From Variovorax paradoxus EPS (GTDB taxonomy: Bacteria > Pseudomonadota > Gammaproteobacteria > Burkholderiales > Burkholderiaceae_C), in the NCBI RefSeq assembly GCF_000184745.1, contig NC_014931.1:2108001-2172000 (forward strand): DNA of 64,000 nt, read 5' to 3'. Shown piece by piece: positions 16,135 to 27,123 of this stretch (positions are counted from its first letter, which is position 1; every line of letters begins with the position of its first letter). The position numbers and the translations under genes are program-made. Below the pieces are notes generated by a model that was given only the letters and a program-made list of their open reading frames with translations, did no database searches and was not told where the DNA came from.

Positions 16135-17052
16135 TCAGGCGTCTGCCTTGCGGTCCGTCGCACACCGTTCGAGGTGCGTGACCAGCAATTGCGCCGAGGG
16201 CGACAGCGCTGCTTCACTGCGAAAGCAGATCGCGAAGCGCCGTCGCGCCCAGTCGTCGGTGAGCGGCATCAGGCGCAGGCCGAACGCATCGGCGAAAGGC
16301 CGCGCTACTTCCGCCGGCACCACGCTGATGGCGAGGCCGGCGCGCACCACGCGCAGCGCCGCGTCGAAGTTGGACACGAGCACCCGGTACACGAGCGGCT
16401 TGCCGGCCACGGCCGCCTCGCGCGCGAGCATCAGCTGCACGGCGCTCAGCGCGGGCATGCCGACGAATTCGTGGTCGAGCACCTGCTCGAAGCGCACCGC
16501 GTCGTGGCGGGCCACGGGGTGCGATGGGTGGGCGACGATCGCCAGGTGGTCCGAGCGATAGTCGCGCCGCTCCAGTCCTTCGAGATCGGCCGCGTCCCAG
16601 CACAGGCCAATGGACGCGATGCCCTCGCGGATGCCGCGAACGATCTCGGGGCTCACGCGCTCTTCCATGTCGACGCGGATGTTGCGGTGCGCGGGGTCCT
16701 GCAGGAAACCGGCCACGTCCTCGGCCAGCGATTCGGCCATCACCGAGGCCGAGGCCAGGATGCGCACATGCCCGCGCGCGCCGCCGGCGTAGGCCGCCAT
16801 GTCGCGCTCGATGCGGTGGGCGCTGCCGAGCATGGCGCGCGCGTGTTCGAGCAGGGTTTCGCCGGCTGGCGTGGGCACCACGCCGCGCCGTTTGCGCAGC
16901 AGCAAGGGCGTGCCGACCGTGTCTTCCAGCTGCGCGAGGCGCTTGCTGATCGCCGAGCCGACGATGCTGGCCTGCTCGCCGGCGCGCGCGATGCTGCGGG
17001 TTTCGCAGACGGCGACGAAGAGCCGCAGAGTGGTCAGGTCGAGGTCTCTCAT
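16135..17052 (-). CDS. LysR family transcriptional regulator
   Basis: The 305-residue protein starts at MRDLDLTTLRLFVAVCETRS, followed by the LysR helix-turn-helix (IARAGEQASIVGSAISKRLAQLE) and an effector domain. An in-frame start at 17082 lies inside a 25-bp operator-like inverted repeat, which argues for 17052. It is divergent from the HMG-CoA-lyase/CoA-transferase/Bug module and is its likely activator, with a pathway acid or CoA ester as effector. Confidence 0.88.
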   Translation of the reverse strand: MRDLDLTTLRLFVAVCETRSIARAGEQASIVGSAISKRLAQLEDTVGTPLLLRKRRGVVPTPAGETLLEHARAMLGSAHRIERDMAAYAGGARGHVRILASASVMAESLAEDVAGFLQDPAHRNIRVDMEERVSPEIVRGIREGIASIGLCWDAADLEGLERRDYRSDHLAIVAHPSHPVARHDAVRFEQVLDHEFVGMPALSAVQLMLAREAAVAGKPLVYRVLVSNFDAALRVVRAGLAISVVPAEVARPFADAFGLRLMPLTDDWARRRFAICFRSEAALSPSAQLLVTHLERCATDRKADA

Positions 17053-17070
17053 GATGTTGGTGGTGTTCCG

Positions 17071-17095
17071 TTTTGGAAGCAATCGGCTTCCAAAA
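17071..17095. promoter_or_regulatory. 10-bp inverted repeat, probable LysR binding site
   Basis: Arms TTTTGGAAGC (17071-17080) and GCTTCCAAAA (17086-17095) are exact reverse complements around AATCG. Dyads of this size with a T-N11-A core are usual LysR sites. It lies 19 bp upstream of the LysR ATG and 66 bp upstream of the lyase start, in the only gap between them. Confidence 0.75.
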
Positions 17096-17161
17096 TATAC
17101 CTTCTGGACTGAATCGGAACTTCTAACATCGACGCCGTACCCCTCACGATGGAGACAAAAC

Positions 17162-18109
17162 TTGATTCACGCCTTCCTGCCGCCCCGCGCGGTCGTTCGC
17201 GAAGTGGGCCTGCGCGACGGGCTCCAGAGCATCGCCCGCGTGCTGCCCACCGCGCGCAAGCTCGAATGGATCCGCGATGCGCACGCGGCCGGCCAGCGCG
17301 AGATCGAGGTCGGCTCCTTCGTGCCGGCGCACCTGCTGCCGCAGCTGGCGGACACGGCCGAGTTGCTGGCGTACGCCAAGACGCTGCCGGGCCTTTTCGC
17401 CTCGGTGCTCGTGCCCAACCTCAAGGGCGCCGAGCGCGCCATCGCGGGCGATGCCGACCTGATGATGGTGCCGCTCTCGGCGAGCCACGCGCACAGCCTC
17501 GCCAACCTGCGCAAGACGCCCGACGAGGTGGTGGCCGAGGTCGGCCGCATGCGCGCCGCGCGCGATGCCGCGGGCTCGAAGACGCTGATCGACGGCGGCG
17601 TGGGCACCGCGTTCGGCTGCACGATCCAGGGCCACGTCGACCCCGACGAAGTGCTGCGCCTGATGCAGGCGCTGCTCGACGCTGGCGCCGACCGCGTGAG
17701 CCTCGCCGACACGGTGGGCTACGCCGATCCTGCGATGGTCCGCAGCCTGTTCGAGCGTGCGTTGCGCATCGCGGGCGAGCGCCTCTGGTGCGGCCATTTC
17801 CACGACACGCGCGGCCTCGGGCTCGCCAATGTCTACGCGGCGCTGGAGGTCGGCATCACCCGCTTCGACGCCTGCCTGGCCGGCATCGGCGGCTGCCCGC
17901 ATGCGCCGGGTGCGAGCGGCAACGTCGATACCGAAGACCTGGTCTTCATGCTGGAGAGCATGGGGGTTGCCACCGGCGTCGATCTGCCGAAGCTGCTCGA
18001 CCTGAGGAAACGCGTGGCCGGCTGGCTCGATGGCGAGACGCTGCAGGGCACCGTGTGGCGCGCGGGTTTCCCGAAGACCTTTGCACCTGCGGAAGGCGTC
18101 GCGGTATGA
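17162..18109 (+). CDS. Hydroxymethylglutaryl-CoA lyase family protein
   Basis: The 315-residue protein fits a TTG start at 17162 with GGAGAC five bases upstream; no in-frame ATG lies near. Motifs of the HMGL-like TIM barrel are VREVGLRDGLQ (metal and catalytic Arg/Asp), GHFHDTRGLGLAN (H-x-H metal site) and GIGGCPHAPGASGNVDTED (the catalytic-Cys loop). The family cleaves 3-hydroxy-3-methylglutaryl-CoA or similar branched 3-hydroxyacyl-CoAs to acetyl-CoA and a keto acid. With a CoA-transferase and a carboxylate receptor next door, the substrate may be an imported dicarboxylate such as 3-hydroxy-3-methylglutarate or citramalate. Confidence 0.86.
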   Translation: MIHAFLPPRAVVREVGLRDGLQSIARVLPTARKLEWIRDAHAAGQREIEVGSFVPAHLLPQLADTAELLAYAKTLPGLFASVLVPNLKGAERAIAGDADLMMVPLSASHAHSLANLRKTPDEVVAEVGRMRAARDAAGSKTLIDGGVGTAFGCTIQGHVDPDEVLRLMQALLDAGADRVSLADTVGYADPAMVRSLFERALRIAGERLWCGHFHDTRGLGLANVYAALEVGITRFDACLAGIGGCPHAPGASGNVDTEDLVFMLESMGVATGVDLPKLLDLRKRVAGWLDGETLQGTVWRAGFPKTFAPAEGVAV

Positions 18110-19305
18110 GCACGGAAGAAAAACGCCTGCCGCTCACCGGCATCCGCGTGGTCGAGTTCACGCACATGGTGATGGGGCCGACCTGCGGCATGGTCCTCGC
18201 GGACCTGGGCGCGGAAGTGATCAAGGTCGAGCCGATCGACGGCGACCGCACGCGGCACCTGCTGGGCGCGGGCGCGGGCTTCTTCCCGATGTTCAACCGC
18301 AACAAGAAGAGCATCGCGCTCGACCTGCGCAATCCGCAGGGGCTCGAGGCGGCGCTGCGCCTGTGCGCCACCGCCGACGTGGTGGCGCAGAACTTCCGCC
18401 CCGGCACGATGGACAAGTACGGCCTGGGCTACGCCGCGCTCGGCAAGCTCAATCCGCGGCTTGTGTACGTGAACCACACGGGTTTTTTGCCCGGACCCTA
18501 CGAGCACCGCACCGCGCTCGACGAGGTGGTGCAGATGATGGGCGGCCTGGCCTACATGACGGGCCGCCCAGGCGATCCGCTGCGCGCGGGCACCAGCGTG
18601 AACGACATCATGGGCGGCATGTTCGGCGCCATCGGCGCCATCGCCGCGCTGATGCAGCGCGCCGAAACGGGCAAGGGGCAGGAGGTGCAGTCCGCGCTCT
18701 TCGAGAACAACGTGTTCCTGGTCGGCCAGCACATGCTGCAGTACGCGATCACGGGGCAGGCGGCCGCGCCGATGCCCGAGCGCATCTCGGCCTGGGCGCT
18801 GTACGACGTGTTCACCGTGAAGGACGGCGAGCAGATCTTCCTGGCCGCGGTGAGCGACGCGCAGTGGACGGTGTTCTGCGACGCGCTCGGCTTCGACGAC
18901 CTGAAGGCCGATCCGGCCCTGCGCACGAACAACGACCGCGTGCGCTTGCGGCCCACGTTGCTGGCCGACCTGCGCGTGCGCCTGGTCGACCGTTCGGCGG
19001 CCGAGCTGTCGGCGATCTTCGAGGCGCGCGGCCTGCCGTTCGCGCCGATCACGCGGCCCGAAGACCTGTATGCCGATCCGCACCTGAAGGCCACCGGCGG
19101 CCTCGCGAACATCCGCCTGCCCGACGGCGAGCGCGCCGGCGAGATGGCGCAGACCACGCTGTTCCCGATCACGCTCGGCGGCGAGCGCCTGGGCGTGCGG
19201 CTGCATCCGCCGACGCTGGGCGAGCACACGCGCGAACTGCTGGCCGAACTGGGCTACGAAGGCGCGCAGATCGCGGCGATGCAGGCCGACGCGGCCATCG
19301 CCTGA
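18106..19305 (+). CDS. Class III CoA-transferase (CaiB/BaiF family)
   Basis: The ATG at 18106 overlaps the lyase stop (ATGA). The 399-residue protein opens LTGIRVVEFTHMVMGPTCGM and carries the active-site aspartate near residue 167 (GTSVNDIMGGMFGAIGA). Family III enzymes move CoA between acyl-CoA and an acid through aspartyl-CoA and anhydride intermediates. Coupled to an HMG-CoA-lyase-like enzyme, it probably activates the acid that the lyase then splits, sparing ATP. Confidence 0.9.
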   Translation: MSTEEKRLPLTGIRVVEFTHMVMGPTCGMVLADLGAEVIKVEPIDGDRTRHLLGAGAGFFPMFNRNKKSIALDLRNPQGLEAALRLCATADVVAQNFRPGTMDKYGLGYAALGKLNPRLVYVNHTGFLPGPYEHRTALDEVVQMMGGLAYMTGRPGDPLRAGTSVNDIMGGMFGAIGAIAALMQRAETGKGQEVQSALFENNVFLVGQHMLQYAITGQAAAPMPERISAWALYDVFTVKDGEQIFLAAVSDAQWTVFCDALGFDDLKADPALRTNNDRVRLRPTLLADLRVRLVDRSAAELSAIFEARGLPFAPITRPEDLYADPHLKATGGLANIRLPDGERAGEMAQTTLFPITLGGERLGVRLHPPTLGEHTRELLAELGYEGAQIAAMQADAAIA

Positions 19306-19339
19306 TAGCTTCATCAAAAACAATACGAGAGACAAGACC

Positions 19340-20326
19340 ATGACCCCGAACCTTTTTCCGATGAACCGCCGCGCGATGCTGGGCTTGGGCGCTGGCGCCG
19401 CGGCGCTCGCCGCATTCCCCGCGCTCGCGCAGGGCTCCGACAAACCGATCCGCTTCATCCTGCCGATCAGCGCGGGCTCGGGCGTGGACAACATCGTGCG
19501 CGCCGCCTCGGTGGCGCTCGGCAAGGCCTTCGGCCAGCCGGTGGTGGTCGAGAACATGCCGGGCGCGGGTGGCATCACCGGCACCGCGGCCATCGTCAAG
19601 GCGGCGCCCGACGGGCTCACGCTGGGCATGGTGTCGAACAACCATGTGATCAATCCGAGCGTGTTCAAGAAGATGCCGTTCGACGCGATCAACGACATCA
19701 CGCCGATCAGCGTGGTGGGCGCGACGCCGCTGGTGCTGATGGTGAATCCGAAGCTGCCCGCCAAGAACGTGAAGGAGCTCGTGGCGCTGCTGCGCGCCAA
19801 GCCCGAGGGCTACAACTACGCCTCGTCGGGCAACGGCACCATCATCCACCTGGCCGGCGAGATGTTCATGGACGAGGCCGGCGTGAAGGCGCGGCACATT
19901 CCGTACAAGGGCACCGGCCCGATGGTGACCGACATGATGGCGGGGCAGGTCGAGATCGGCGTGGTCGCGCTGCCCGCGGTGCAGCAGCACATCAAGAGCG
20001 GCGCGCTGCGCGCCATCGGCGTGTGCGGACCCGCGCGCTCGCCGGCTGCGCCGGACATTCCGACGATCGCGGAGCAGGGCCTGCCGAACTACGCGGTCGA
20101 AGGCTGGTTCGCGGTGATCGGCCCGCCGAAGATGCAGGCGGCCGACATCAAGCGCGTGCACGACGCCGTGGCGGCCGCCTACACCAGCGCCGAGGTGCGC
20201 GAGGCGATGGACAAGCAGGGCAACGTCATCAAGCCCACTTCGCCCGAGGAAGCCGCGAGCTACTTCCGCAGCGAGGCCGCGCGCTATGCGGCGCTCGTGA
20301 AGAAGGCGAACGTGGTGCTGGAATAA
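19340..20326 (+). CDS. Bug-family tripartite tricarboxylate transporter substrate-binding protein
   Basis: The 328-residue protein has a signal peptide (MNRRAMLGLGAGAAALAAFP, cleaved near ALAQ; the start may be 19340 or 19361). It then shows the TctC/Bug pattern: KPIRFILPISAGSGVDNIVR, VVENMPGAGGITGTAAI, ARHIPYKGTGP and AAPDIPTIAEQGL. Bug receptors bind carboxylates in the periplasm. No TctA/TctB membrane genes are adjacent, as is common for Burkholderiales, which share membrane parts among many receptors. It is the third gene of the LysR-controlled module and hints that its substrate is imported. Confidence 0.9.
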   Translation: MTPNLFPMNRRAMLGLGAGAAALAAFPALAQGSDKPIRFILPISAGSGVDNIVRAASVALGKAFGQPVVVENMPGAGGITGTAAIVKAAPDGLTLGMVSNNHVINPSVFKKMPFDAINDITPISVVGATPLVLMVNPKLPAKNVKELVALLRAKPEGYNYASSGNGTIIHLAGEMFMDEAGVKARHIPYKGTGPMVTDMMAGQVEIGVVALPAVQQHIKSGALRAIGVCGPARSPAAPDIPTIAEQGLPNYAVEGWFAVIGPPKMQAADIKRVHDAVAAAYTSAEVREAMDKQGNVIKPTSPEEAASYFRSEAARYAALVKKANVVLE

Positions 20327-20336
20327 GCCAGCAGAT

Positions 20337-20657
20337 TCAGGCGGGGCTCGTGAGCTTGAGCCCGAGGATGCCCGCGACGATCAACCCCACGCACGCGAGC
20401 CGCGCCGCATTGGCCGGCTCGTGGAACAGCACGATGCCCAGGATCACCGTGCCCACGGCGCCGATGCCGGTCCACACCGCGTAGGCCGTGCCCACGGGCA
20501 GCGAGCGCATCGCCCAGCCCAGCAGCACCACGCTGAGAATCATCGAGATCACAGTGCCGACCGAGGGCCAGAACTTCGTGAATCCTTCGGTGTACTTGAG
20601 GCCGATGGCCCATCCCATTTCAAGCAGACCAGCCACCAGCAATACGACCCAGGCCAT
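20337..20657 (-). CDS. sugE: Small multidrug resistance exporter, SugE/Gdx type
   Basis: The 106-residue protein has four membrane helices. The essential glutamate is E13 ([11 protein letters not shown]), and [15 protein letters not shown] is the helix-3 SMR signature in the SugE/Gdx form. This branch exports guanidinium or quaternary ammonium ions as an antiparallel dimer in exchange for protons. It lies 29 bp downstream of the HPP-CBS gene as the last gene of a three-gene operon; no guanidine riboswitch precedes it. Confidence 0.9.
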   Translation of the reverse strand: MAWVVLLVAGLLEMGWAIGLKYTEGFTKFWPSVGTVISMILSVVLLGWAMRSLPVGTAYAVWTGIGAVGTVILGIVLFHEPANAARLACVGLIVAGILGLKLTSPA

Positions 20658-20686
20658 GCGCGCTCCTTGGTGAAAACAAAAGGGGT

Positions 20687-21817
20687 TCAGTTCTCCGGCC
20701 GCACGGCACGGTAGAGGGCGCGCACGAAATCGGACTGCGTGATCATGCCGGTGAGACGCTTTTCACCATCGATGATGGGGATATGGTGGTGGCCGCCTTC
20801 CGAGAAGAGCGGCACGAGGTCGACCACCGGCCGCTCGGCGCTGGCCACGCGCACCTGCCGCGTCATGATCTGGCCGACCACCTCGGGCTTGTTCGACACC
20901 ACGGTGCGCGTCGCGCGGATGAGGTCGCGCAGCCGGCCCGCGATGCCTTCGTGGTGCTGCAGGTCGAGCTGCCGGAAGAAGTCGGCCTGCGTGACGATGC
21001 CCACCACGCGGCGCGTGCGGTCGGTCACCGGCAGCGCCTTGATGCGCTTCTCGTGCATCAGCGCCCAAGCCTCCTGCAGCGGTGTGCCGAACTCCACCGA
21101 GATCGGGTTGGGCGACATGATGTCGCCGCAATCGAGCGTGCCCAGGCGCCGCTTGTACGACTCGAGCTCGGTCTGCTGGATCAGCGATTCGAGGTCGTCG
21201 CGGCTGATGTCCAGCACCTGGTTGTAGCGGGCCAGCACCGCATCGATGTCGGCCTGGCTGAAGCGGGCGTCCGCGCGCGGCGGCTGCGCCACCTGCACAT
21301 GCGGATAGCGCCGGCCGGTGAGCGAGTTGTAGGCCACGCCGGCCAGCACCAGCAGCAGCGAATTGGTGAAGAACGGAAAGAGCGCCGACGAGAAATGCGT
21401 GGTGTGCGTAAGCACCGCGAGCAGCGCCGCGGCGCCGCCCGGCGGGTGCAGGCAGCGCGCAAAGAACATCACGCCGATGGCGCCGGCCACCGCGATGGCG
21501 GCGGCGAGGGCCGGGTCGGGAATGAAGCTCACGCTCGCGATGCCGACCACCGCCGACAGCGTGTTGCCGCCGATCACCGACCAGGGCTGCGCGAGCGGGC
21601 TTGCAGGCACCGCGAACACCAGCACGGCGCTCGCGCCCAGCGGCGCGATCAGCCACACCGCGCTGCCCAGCGGCCCCGCCAGCCAGCGGCAGAGCACCGC
21701 GGTGACGAAGAGGCCGATGGCCGCGCCGCACACGGCGCGCAGGCGCTCGCGCATGTCGACGGTGGTGCGGCCTGGCAGCCAGGCGCGCGCGTAGGTCAGG
21801 ACTGCGGAGAGCCGCAT
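20687..21817 (-). CDS. HPP family membrane protein with two CBS domains
   Basis: The product has 376 residues. The N-terminal half contains four or five membrane helices with the family hallmark [13 protein letters not shown] at about 121-133. The C-terminal part holds paired CBS domains ([21 protein letters not shown], and [20 protein letters not shown]), which usually sense adenosine nucleotides. HPP proteins include nitrite transporters of plastids and cyanobacteria; the bacterial HPP-CBS cargo is not settled. It sits 13 bp downstream of the Bcr/CflA exporter gene, same strand. Confidence 0.85.
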   Translation of the reverse strand: MRLSAVLTYARAWLPGRTTVDMRERLRAVCGAAIGLFVTAVLCRWLAGPLGSAVWLIAPLGASAVLVFAVPASPLAQPWSVIGGNTLSAVVGIASVSFIPDPALAAAIAVAGAIGVMFFARCLHPPGGAAALLAVLTHTTHFSSALFPFFTNSLLLVLAGVAYNSLTGRRYPHVQVAQPPRADARFSQADIDAVLARYNQVLDISRDDLESLIQQTELESYKRRLGTLDCGDIMSPNPISVEFGTPLQEAWALMHEKRIKALPVTDRTRRVVGIVTQADFFRQLDLQHHEGIAGRLRDLIRATRTVVSNKPEVVGQIMTRQVRVASAERPVVDLVPLFSEGGHHHIPIIDGEKRLTGMITQSDFVRALYRAVRPEN

Positions 21818-21830
21818 CGAGACGTTCCTT

Positions 21831-23066
21831 TCAGATCTCGTTGGCGAGGCTGCGCCCGATCTCCGGCCAGCGGCCGTGTAGCCAGACCCAGGCGACCAGC
21901 CCGATGGCGAGCATCAGCGTGGAGGTGACTGCAAGCGCCAACGTGGAGTGCATCACCAGCGGGGCGATCGCGCCGGCAACGACGCCGTTGGCGGTCGAGC
22001 CGATCACTGCCTGCAGCGACGAGGCCATGCCGCGGCGCTCGGGGTGCAGGTCGAGCACGAGCAGCGTGACCACCGGCACCATCAGCGCCCAGCCGAAGGC
22101 GAACACCGCGAGCGGCCACAGCGCCCAGGCCACGTGCGCGTCGAAGAAGAAGTTGGCCACCACGTTGACCACCGAGGTCACCAGCATGATCAGGAAGCCG
22201 TCGCGGATCTGCCGCTTGGGCGTGACCTTGCCGGCCATGCGGCCGCTGGCGCGCGCGCCGAGCATGATGCCGCCGATGGTCAGAAGGAAGAACCAGAAGA
22301 ACTGCTGCGGCTGCAGCGCGAGGTGGTCGCCGAGGAACGCGGGCGCGGCCAGCACGTAGAGGAACATGCCGTTGAAGGGCACGCCGCTCGCGAGCGCGAG
22401 CAGCAGGAAGCGCGGATCGGAGCACAGGTCCCAGTAGCCGCGCATCAGGTGGCGCACATGGAACGACTGGCGGTGCGAGGCGTGCAGCGTCTCGGGCAGC
22501 AGCTTGTAGTTGGCGACGAACAGCACCACGCCCACGGCCACCAGGAACCAGAACACCGCGTGCCAGCCCGCATGCACGAACAGGAAGCCGCCGATGATCG
22601 GCGCGATGGCCGGCGCCACGCCGAAGTAGATCGTCACCTGGCTCATCACCCGCTGCGCCTCGGCGGGCGGGAACATGTCGCGGATCACCGCGCGCGAGAC
22701 CACGATGCCGGCGCCGGTCGAGAGGCCCTGCAGCCCGCGGAAGAGCACGAGCTGCGTGATGGTCTGTGAGAGCGCGCAGCCCAGCGAGGCGATGGTGAAG
22801 ACCGCAAGGCCCCACAGCACCACGGGCCGGCGGCCGAAACTGTCCGACAGCGCGCCGTGGAACAGGTTCATGAACGCGAAGCCGAACAGGTAGGCAGAGA
22901 GCGTCTGCTGCATCTCGGCGGGCGTCGCGCCGATGGAGCGCGCGATGCCCGAGAAGGCCGGGATGTAGGTGTCGATGGAAAACGGCCCGAGCATGCCGAG
23001 CACCGCGAGCAGGACGGCCAGCGCCCAACGCGGGGCCTGCCAGAGTTTGTCGGCGTCTGGATTCAT
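21831..23066 (-). CDS. Multidrug efflux MFS transporter, Bcr/CflA family
   Basis: From the ATG at 23066 the protein has 411 residues and twelve predicted helices; a start at 23105 would add 13 unlikely residues. DHA1/Bcr signs are LGMLGPFSIDTYIPAF in helix 1, HGALSDSFGRRPVVLWG (MFS motif A) and GAGIVVSRAVIRDMF (antiporter motif C/B region). Members export chloramphenicol, bicyclomycin or similar drugs with proton exchange. It leads an operon with the HPP-CBS and SMR genes. Confidence 0.9.
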   Translation of the reverse strand: MNPDADKLWQAPRWALAVLLAVLGMLGPFSIDTYIPAFSGIARSIGATPAEMQQTLSAYLFGFAFMNLFHGALSDSFGRRPVVLWGLAVFTIASLGCALSQTITQLVLFRGLQGLSTGAGIVVSRAVIRDMFPPAEAQRVMSQVTIYFGVAPAIAPIIGGFLFVHAGWHAVFWFLVAVGVVLFVANYKLLPETLHASHRQSFHVRHLMRGYWDLCSDPRFLLLALASGVPFNGMFLYVLAAPAFLGDHLALQPQQFFWFFLLTIGGIMLGARASGRMAGKVTPKRQIRDGFLIMLVTSVVNVVANFFFDAHVAWALWPLAVFAFGWALMVPVVTLLVLDLHPERRGMASSLQAVIGSTANGVVAGAIAPLVMHSTLALAVTSTLMLAIGLVAWVWLHGRWPEIGRSLANEI

Positions 23067-23204
23067 GTCGTGATGGGAGAGAAGAATGGCGCGTGAGGTA
23101 CGCACCGAAAGAGTGCGAGCGTAGCAGACGCGCCGAAGGGCCGCTGGCGCCGGCCGGCCACTAAACTGCGCGCCTGCACGCGTTGAAGAAGAAGGAGGGA
23201 AAAG

Positions 23205-24380
23205 ATGATTTCGGAATTCCTGTCGATCACCCGCGGCGAACTCTGGCTGCGCAGCGGCGATGCCCCGCCGGTGCAGATCGAATCGCCATTTGCGCGCGAA
23301 CTGCTCCAGCGCGAGGCCGACAGCCGCCGCACCACGTCATGGAAGCACGCGGAGCGCGAGGAGTCCACCGGCATGCTCTCGGGCGCATCGCTCTGGGGCC
23401 GCGGCGGACCGGGCGGGGCGATGGCGCCGGCGCGTTTCCTGCACGTCTGCCGCGGCGGGCCGCGCAGCATCTATTACGTGCTGACGGTGGGCCGCAGCAT
23501 CGGCCTCTTTCGCTACGAACTCGACGACAAGCGCGAGATCCGGCTCTTCCACCGGCAACAAGCGCCGGTGCTCGGCCTCACCTACGTGCCCGAGACTCGC
23601 CACCTCGTGCTGGCCGTCGGCTTGCCTGACGGAACCGCGCAACTGGAGGTGTTCGACGAAGAGGGCAACGCCAAGGGCGCGATCACCGGCGGCGACAGCC
23701 TGGACGCTGCGCCGGCCGTGATGCCGGGCTCGGCCTCGACGCTGGTTTATCAGTCGTGCGGCGTGGCGCGGCATCCAACCCACGGCGGCGTCGTCGCTAT
23801 GGCGCATTCGACCGTGAACTGGCTCGACTACAAGAGCGCGCAGATGGACAGCCTGCTGGACGACCCCGAATGGGATTTCATCGCCCCGCGCATCGCGGCC
23901 GACGGAACGCTCTACGCCATCCGTCGTCCGGTCGAAAAGCCGGCCCACGAGCGCGCCGGCGGCGCGGTGAAAGACACGCTGATGATGCCGCTGCGCCTGG
24001 GCAAGGCGGTCTTCGGGTACCTCAACTTCTTCTCGATGATCTACGGCAAGGAGCCGCTGCGTTCGGCAGGCGGGCCGCGCACCCCCGAGCTCGACCAGGA
24101 CCTGGGCCAGCTCTGGCTGCACGGCCGGATGATCGAGCTGTCGAAGGTGCGCAACGACCCGCAGTACGCGGGCAACCTGGTGCCGGGCTCGTGGCAGTTG
24201 ATCGCGCAGGAAGGCCGCCGCGCGAACCCGCGCGTGGTCGCCTCGCACGTGGCGCACTTCGATCTCGCGCCGGACGGCACGGTGCTCTACAGCAACGGCT
24301 ACGACATCTTCTCGTGGTCGCGCGGCGAGCAGCGCAAGCTGAACCGGGAAGCGCTGGTGGAGGGGCTCGCGGCGCTCTGA
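23205..24380 (+). CDS. Conserved hypothetical protein, beta-propeller-like
   Basis: The 391-residue protein has no signal peptide or membrane segment, and I do not recognise its family. It is full of short beta-strand blocks ending in Asp-Gly turns (RIAADGTLYAIRRP, DLAPDGTVLYSNGYDIFSW, SIGLFRYELDDKREI), as in WD40/YVTN-type propellers. A GGPGGAMAPARFLH loop and a hydrophobic LGKAVFGYLNFFSMIYG insert break the pattern. It stands alone between a divergent exporter operon and a strong bidirectional terminator, with GGAGGGAAAAG as ribosome site. Coding is well supported by frame and start; function is unknown. Confidence 0.75.
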   Translation: MISEFLSITRGELWLRSGDAPPVQIESPFARELLQREADSRRTTSWKHAEREESTGMLSGASLWGRGGPGGAMAPARFLHVCRGGPRSIYYVLTVGRSIGLFRYELDDKREIRLFHRQQAPVLGLTYVPETRHLVLAVGLPDGTAQLEVFDEEGNAKGAITGGDSLDAAPAVMPGSASTLVYQSCGVARHPTHGGVVAMAHSTVNWLDYKSAQMDSLLDDPEWDFIAPRIAADGTLYAIRRPVEKPAHERAGGAVKDTLMMPLRLGKAVFGYLNFFSMIYGKEPLRSAGGPRTPELDQDLGQLWLHGRMIELSKVRNDPQYAGNLVPGSWQLIAQEGRRANPRVVASHVAHFDLAPDGTVLYSNGYDIFSWSRGEQRKLNREALVEGLAAL

Positions 24381-24403
24381 GAACGAACGGCGCATCGGCC
24401 AAA

Positions 24404-24447
24404 GAAAAAGGCCCGGAACCGCGTGTGCGGTTCCGGGCCTTTTTTTG
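24404..24447. terminator. Bidirectional intrinsic terminator
   Basis: Stem AGGCCCGGAACCGC (24409-24422) pairs with GCGGTTCCGGGCCT (24427-24440) around GTGT, flanked by A5 on the left and T8 on the right. It serves both the plus-strand gene ending at 24380 and the convergent rpoD ending at 24488. Confidence 0.93.
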
Positions 24448-24487
24448 AGCCTGTCCGGCATTGCTGCCGGACAAAGCCGTTGGCTCA

Positions 24488-26824
<2,337 letters not shown>

Positions 26825-27123
26825 ACGACCTCGTTACGACAAGAATGGACAAGCGGAAATCACAGGCGCACCGCCATTCAGGCAGCGCCACCGAGCCCGC
26901 GCACAGGCACGGACATAAAACAATTGGGAAAGAGGAAATTAATTCCTCAGCAGACAAGATGTCGGGCGAACATTTGGTGTGCAGTCCTTGCGGTTATTGA
27001 CCCTTTCCGCCGGAATTTACCGTTGGAGTGCGTTGCGCTAGGGGTCGGCCCGGAGGTGCTGCTGTCGCTCTTGTCTGATTTCGCCAGTTGCGAAGCCCTA
27101 CATTATAGCGTATTGCACAAATT
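26825..27123 (-). promoter_or_regulatory. dnaG-rpoD intergenic region with probable rpoD promoter
   Basis: This 299-bp gap has no credible gene. On the minus strand a perfect TATAAT sits at 27107-27102; upstream, TTGAAA (27127-27122) overlaps the dnaG stop, but the spacer is only 14 nt, so the minus-35 is uncertain. CTTGAAA also resembles a heat-shock-type minus-35. An AT-rich GAGGAA/TTCCTC hairpin lies at 26932-26948. The long leader (about 270 nt) leaves room for regulation of rpoD apart from dnaG. Confidence 0.5.

Noticed and set aside
20658..20686. Guanidine riboswitch before the SugE-type gene
   Set aside because: Only 29 bp separate it from the upstream gene and no ykkC-like structure is present.
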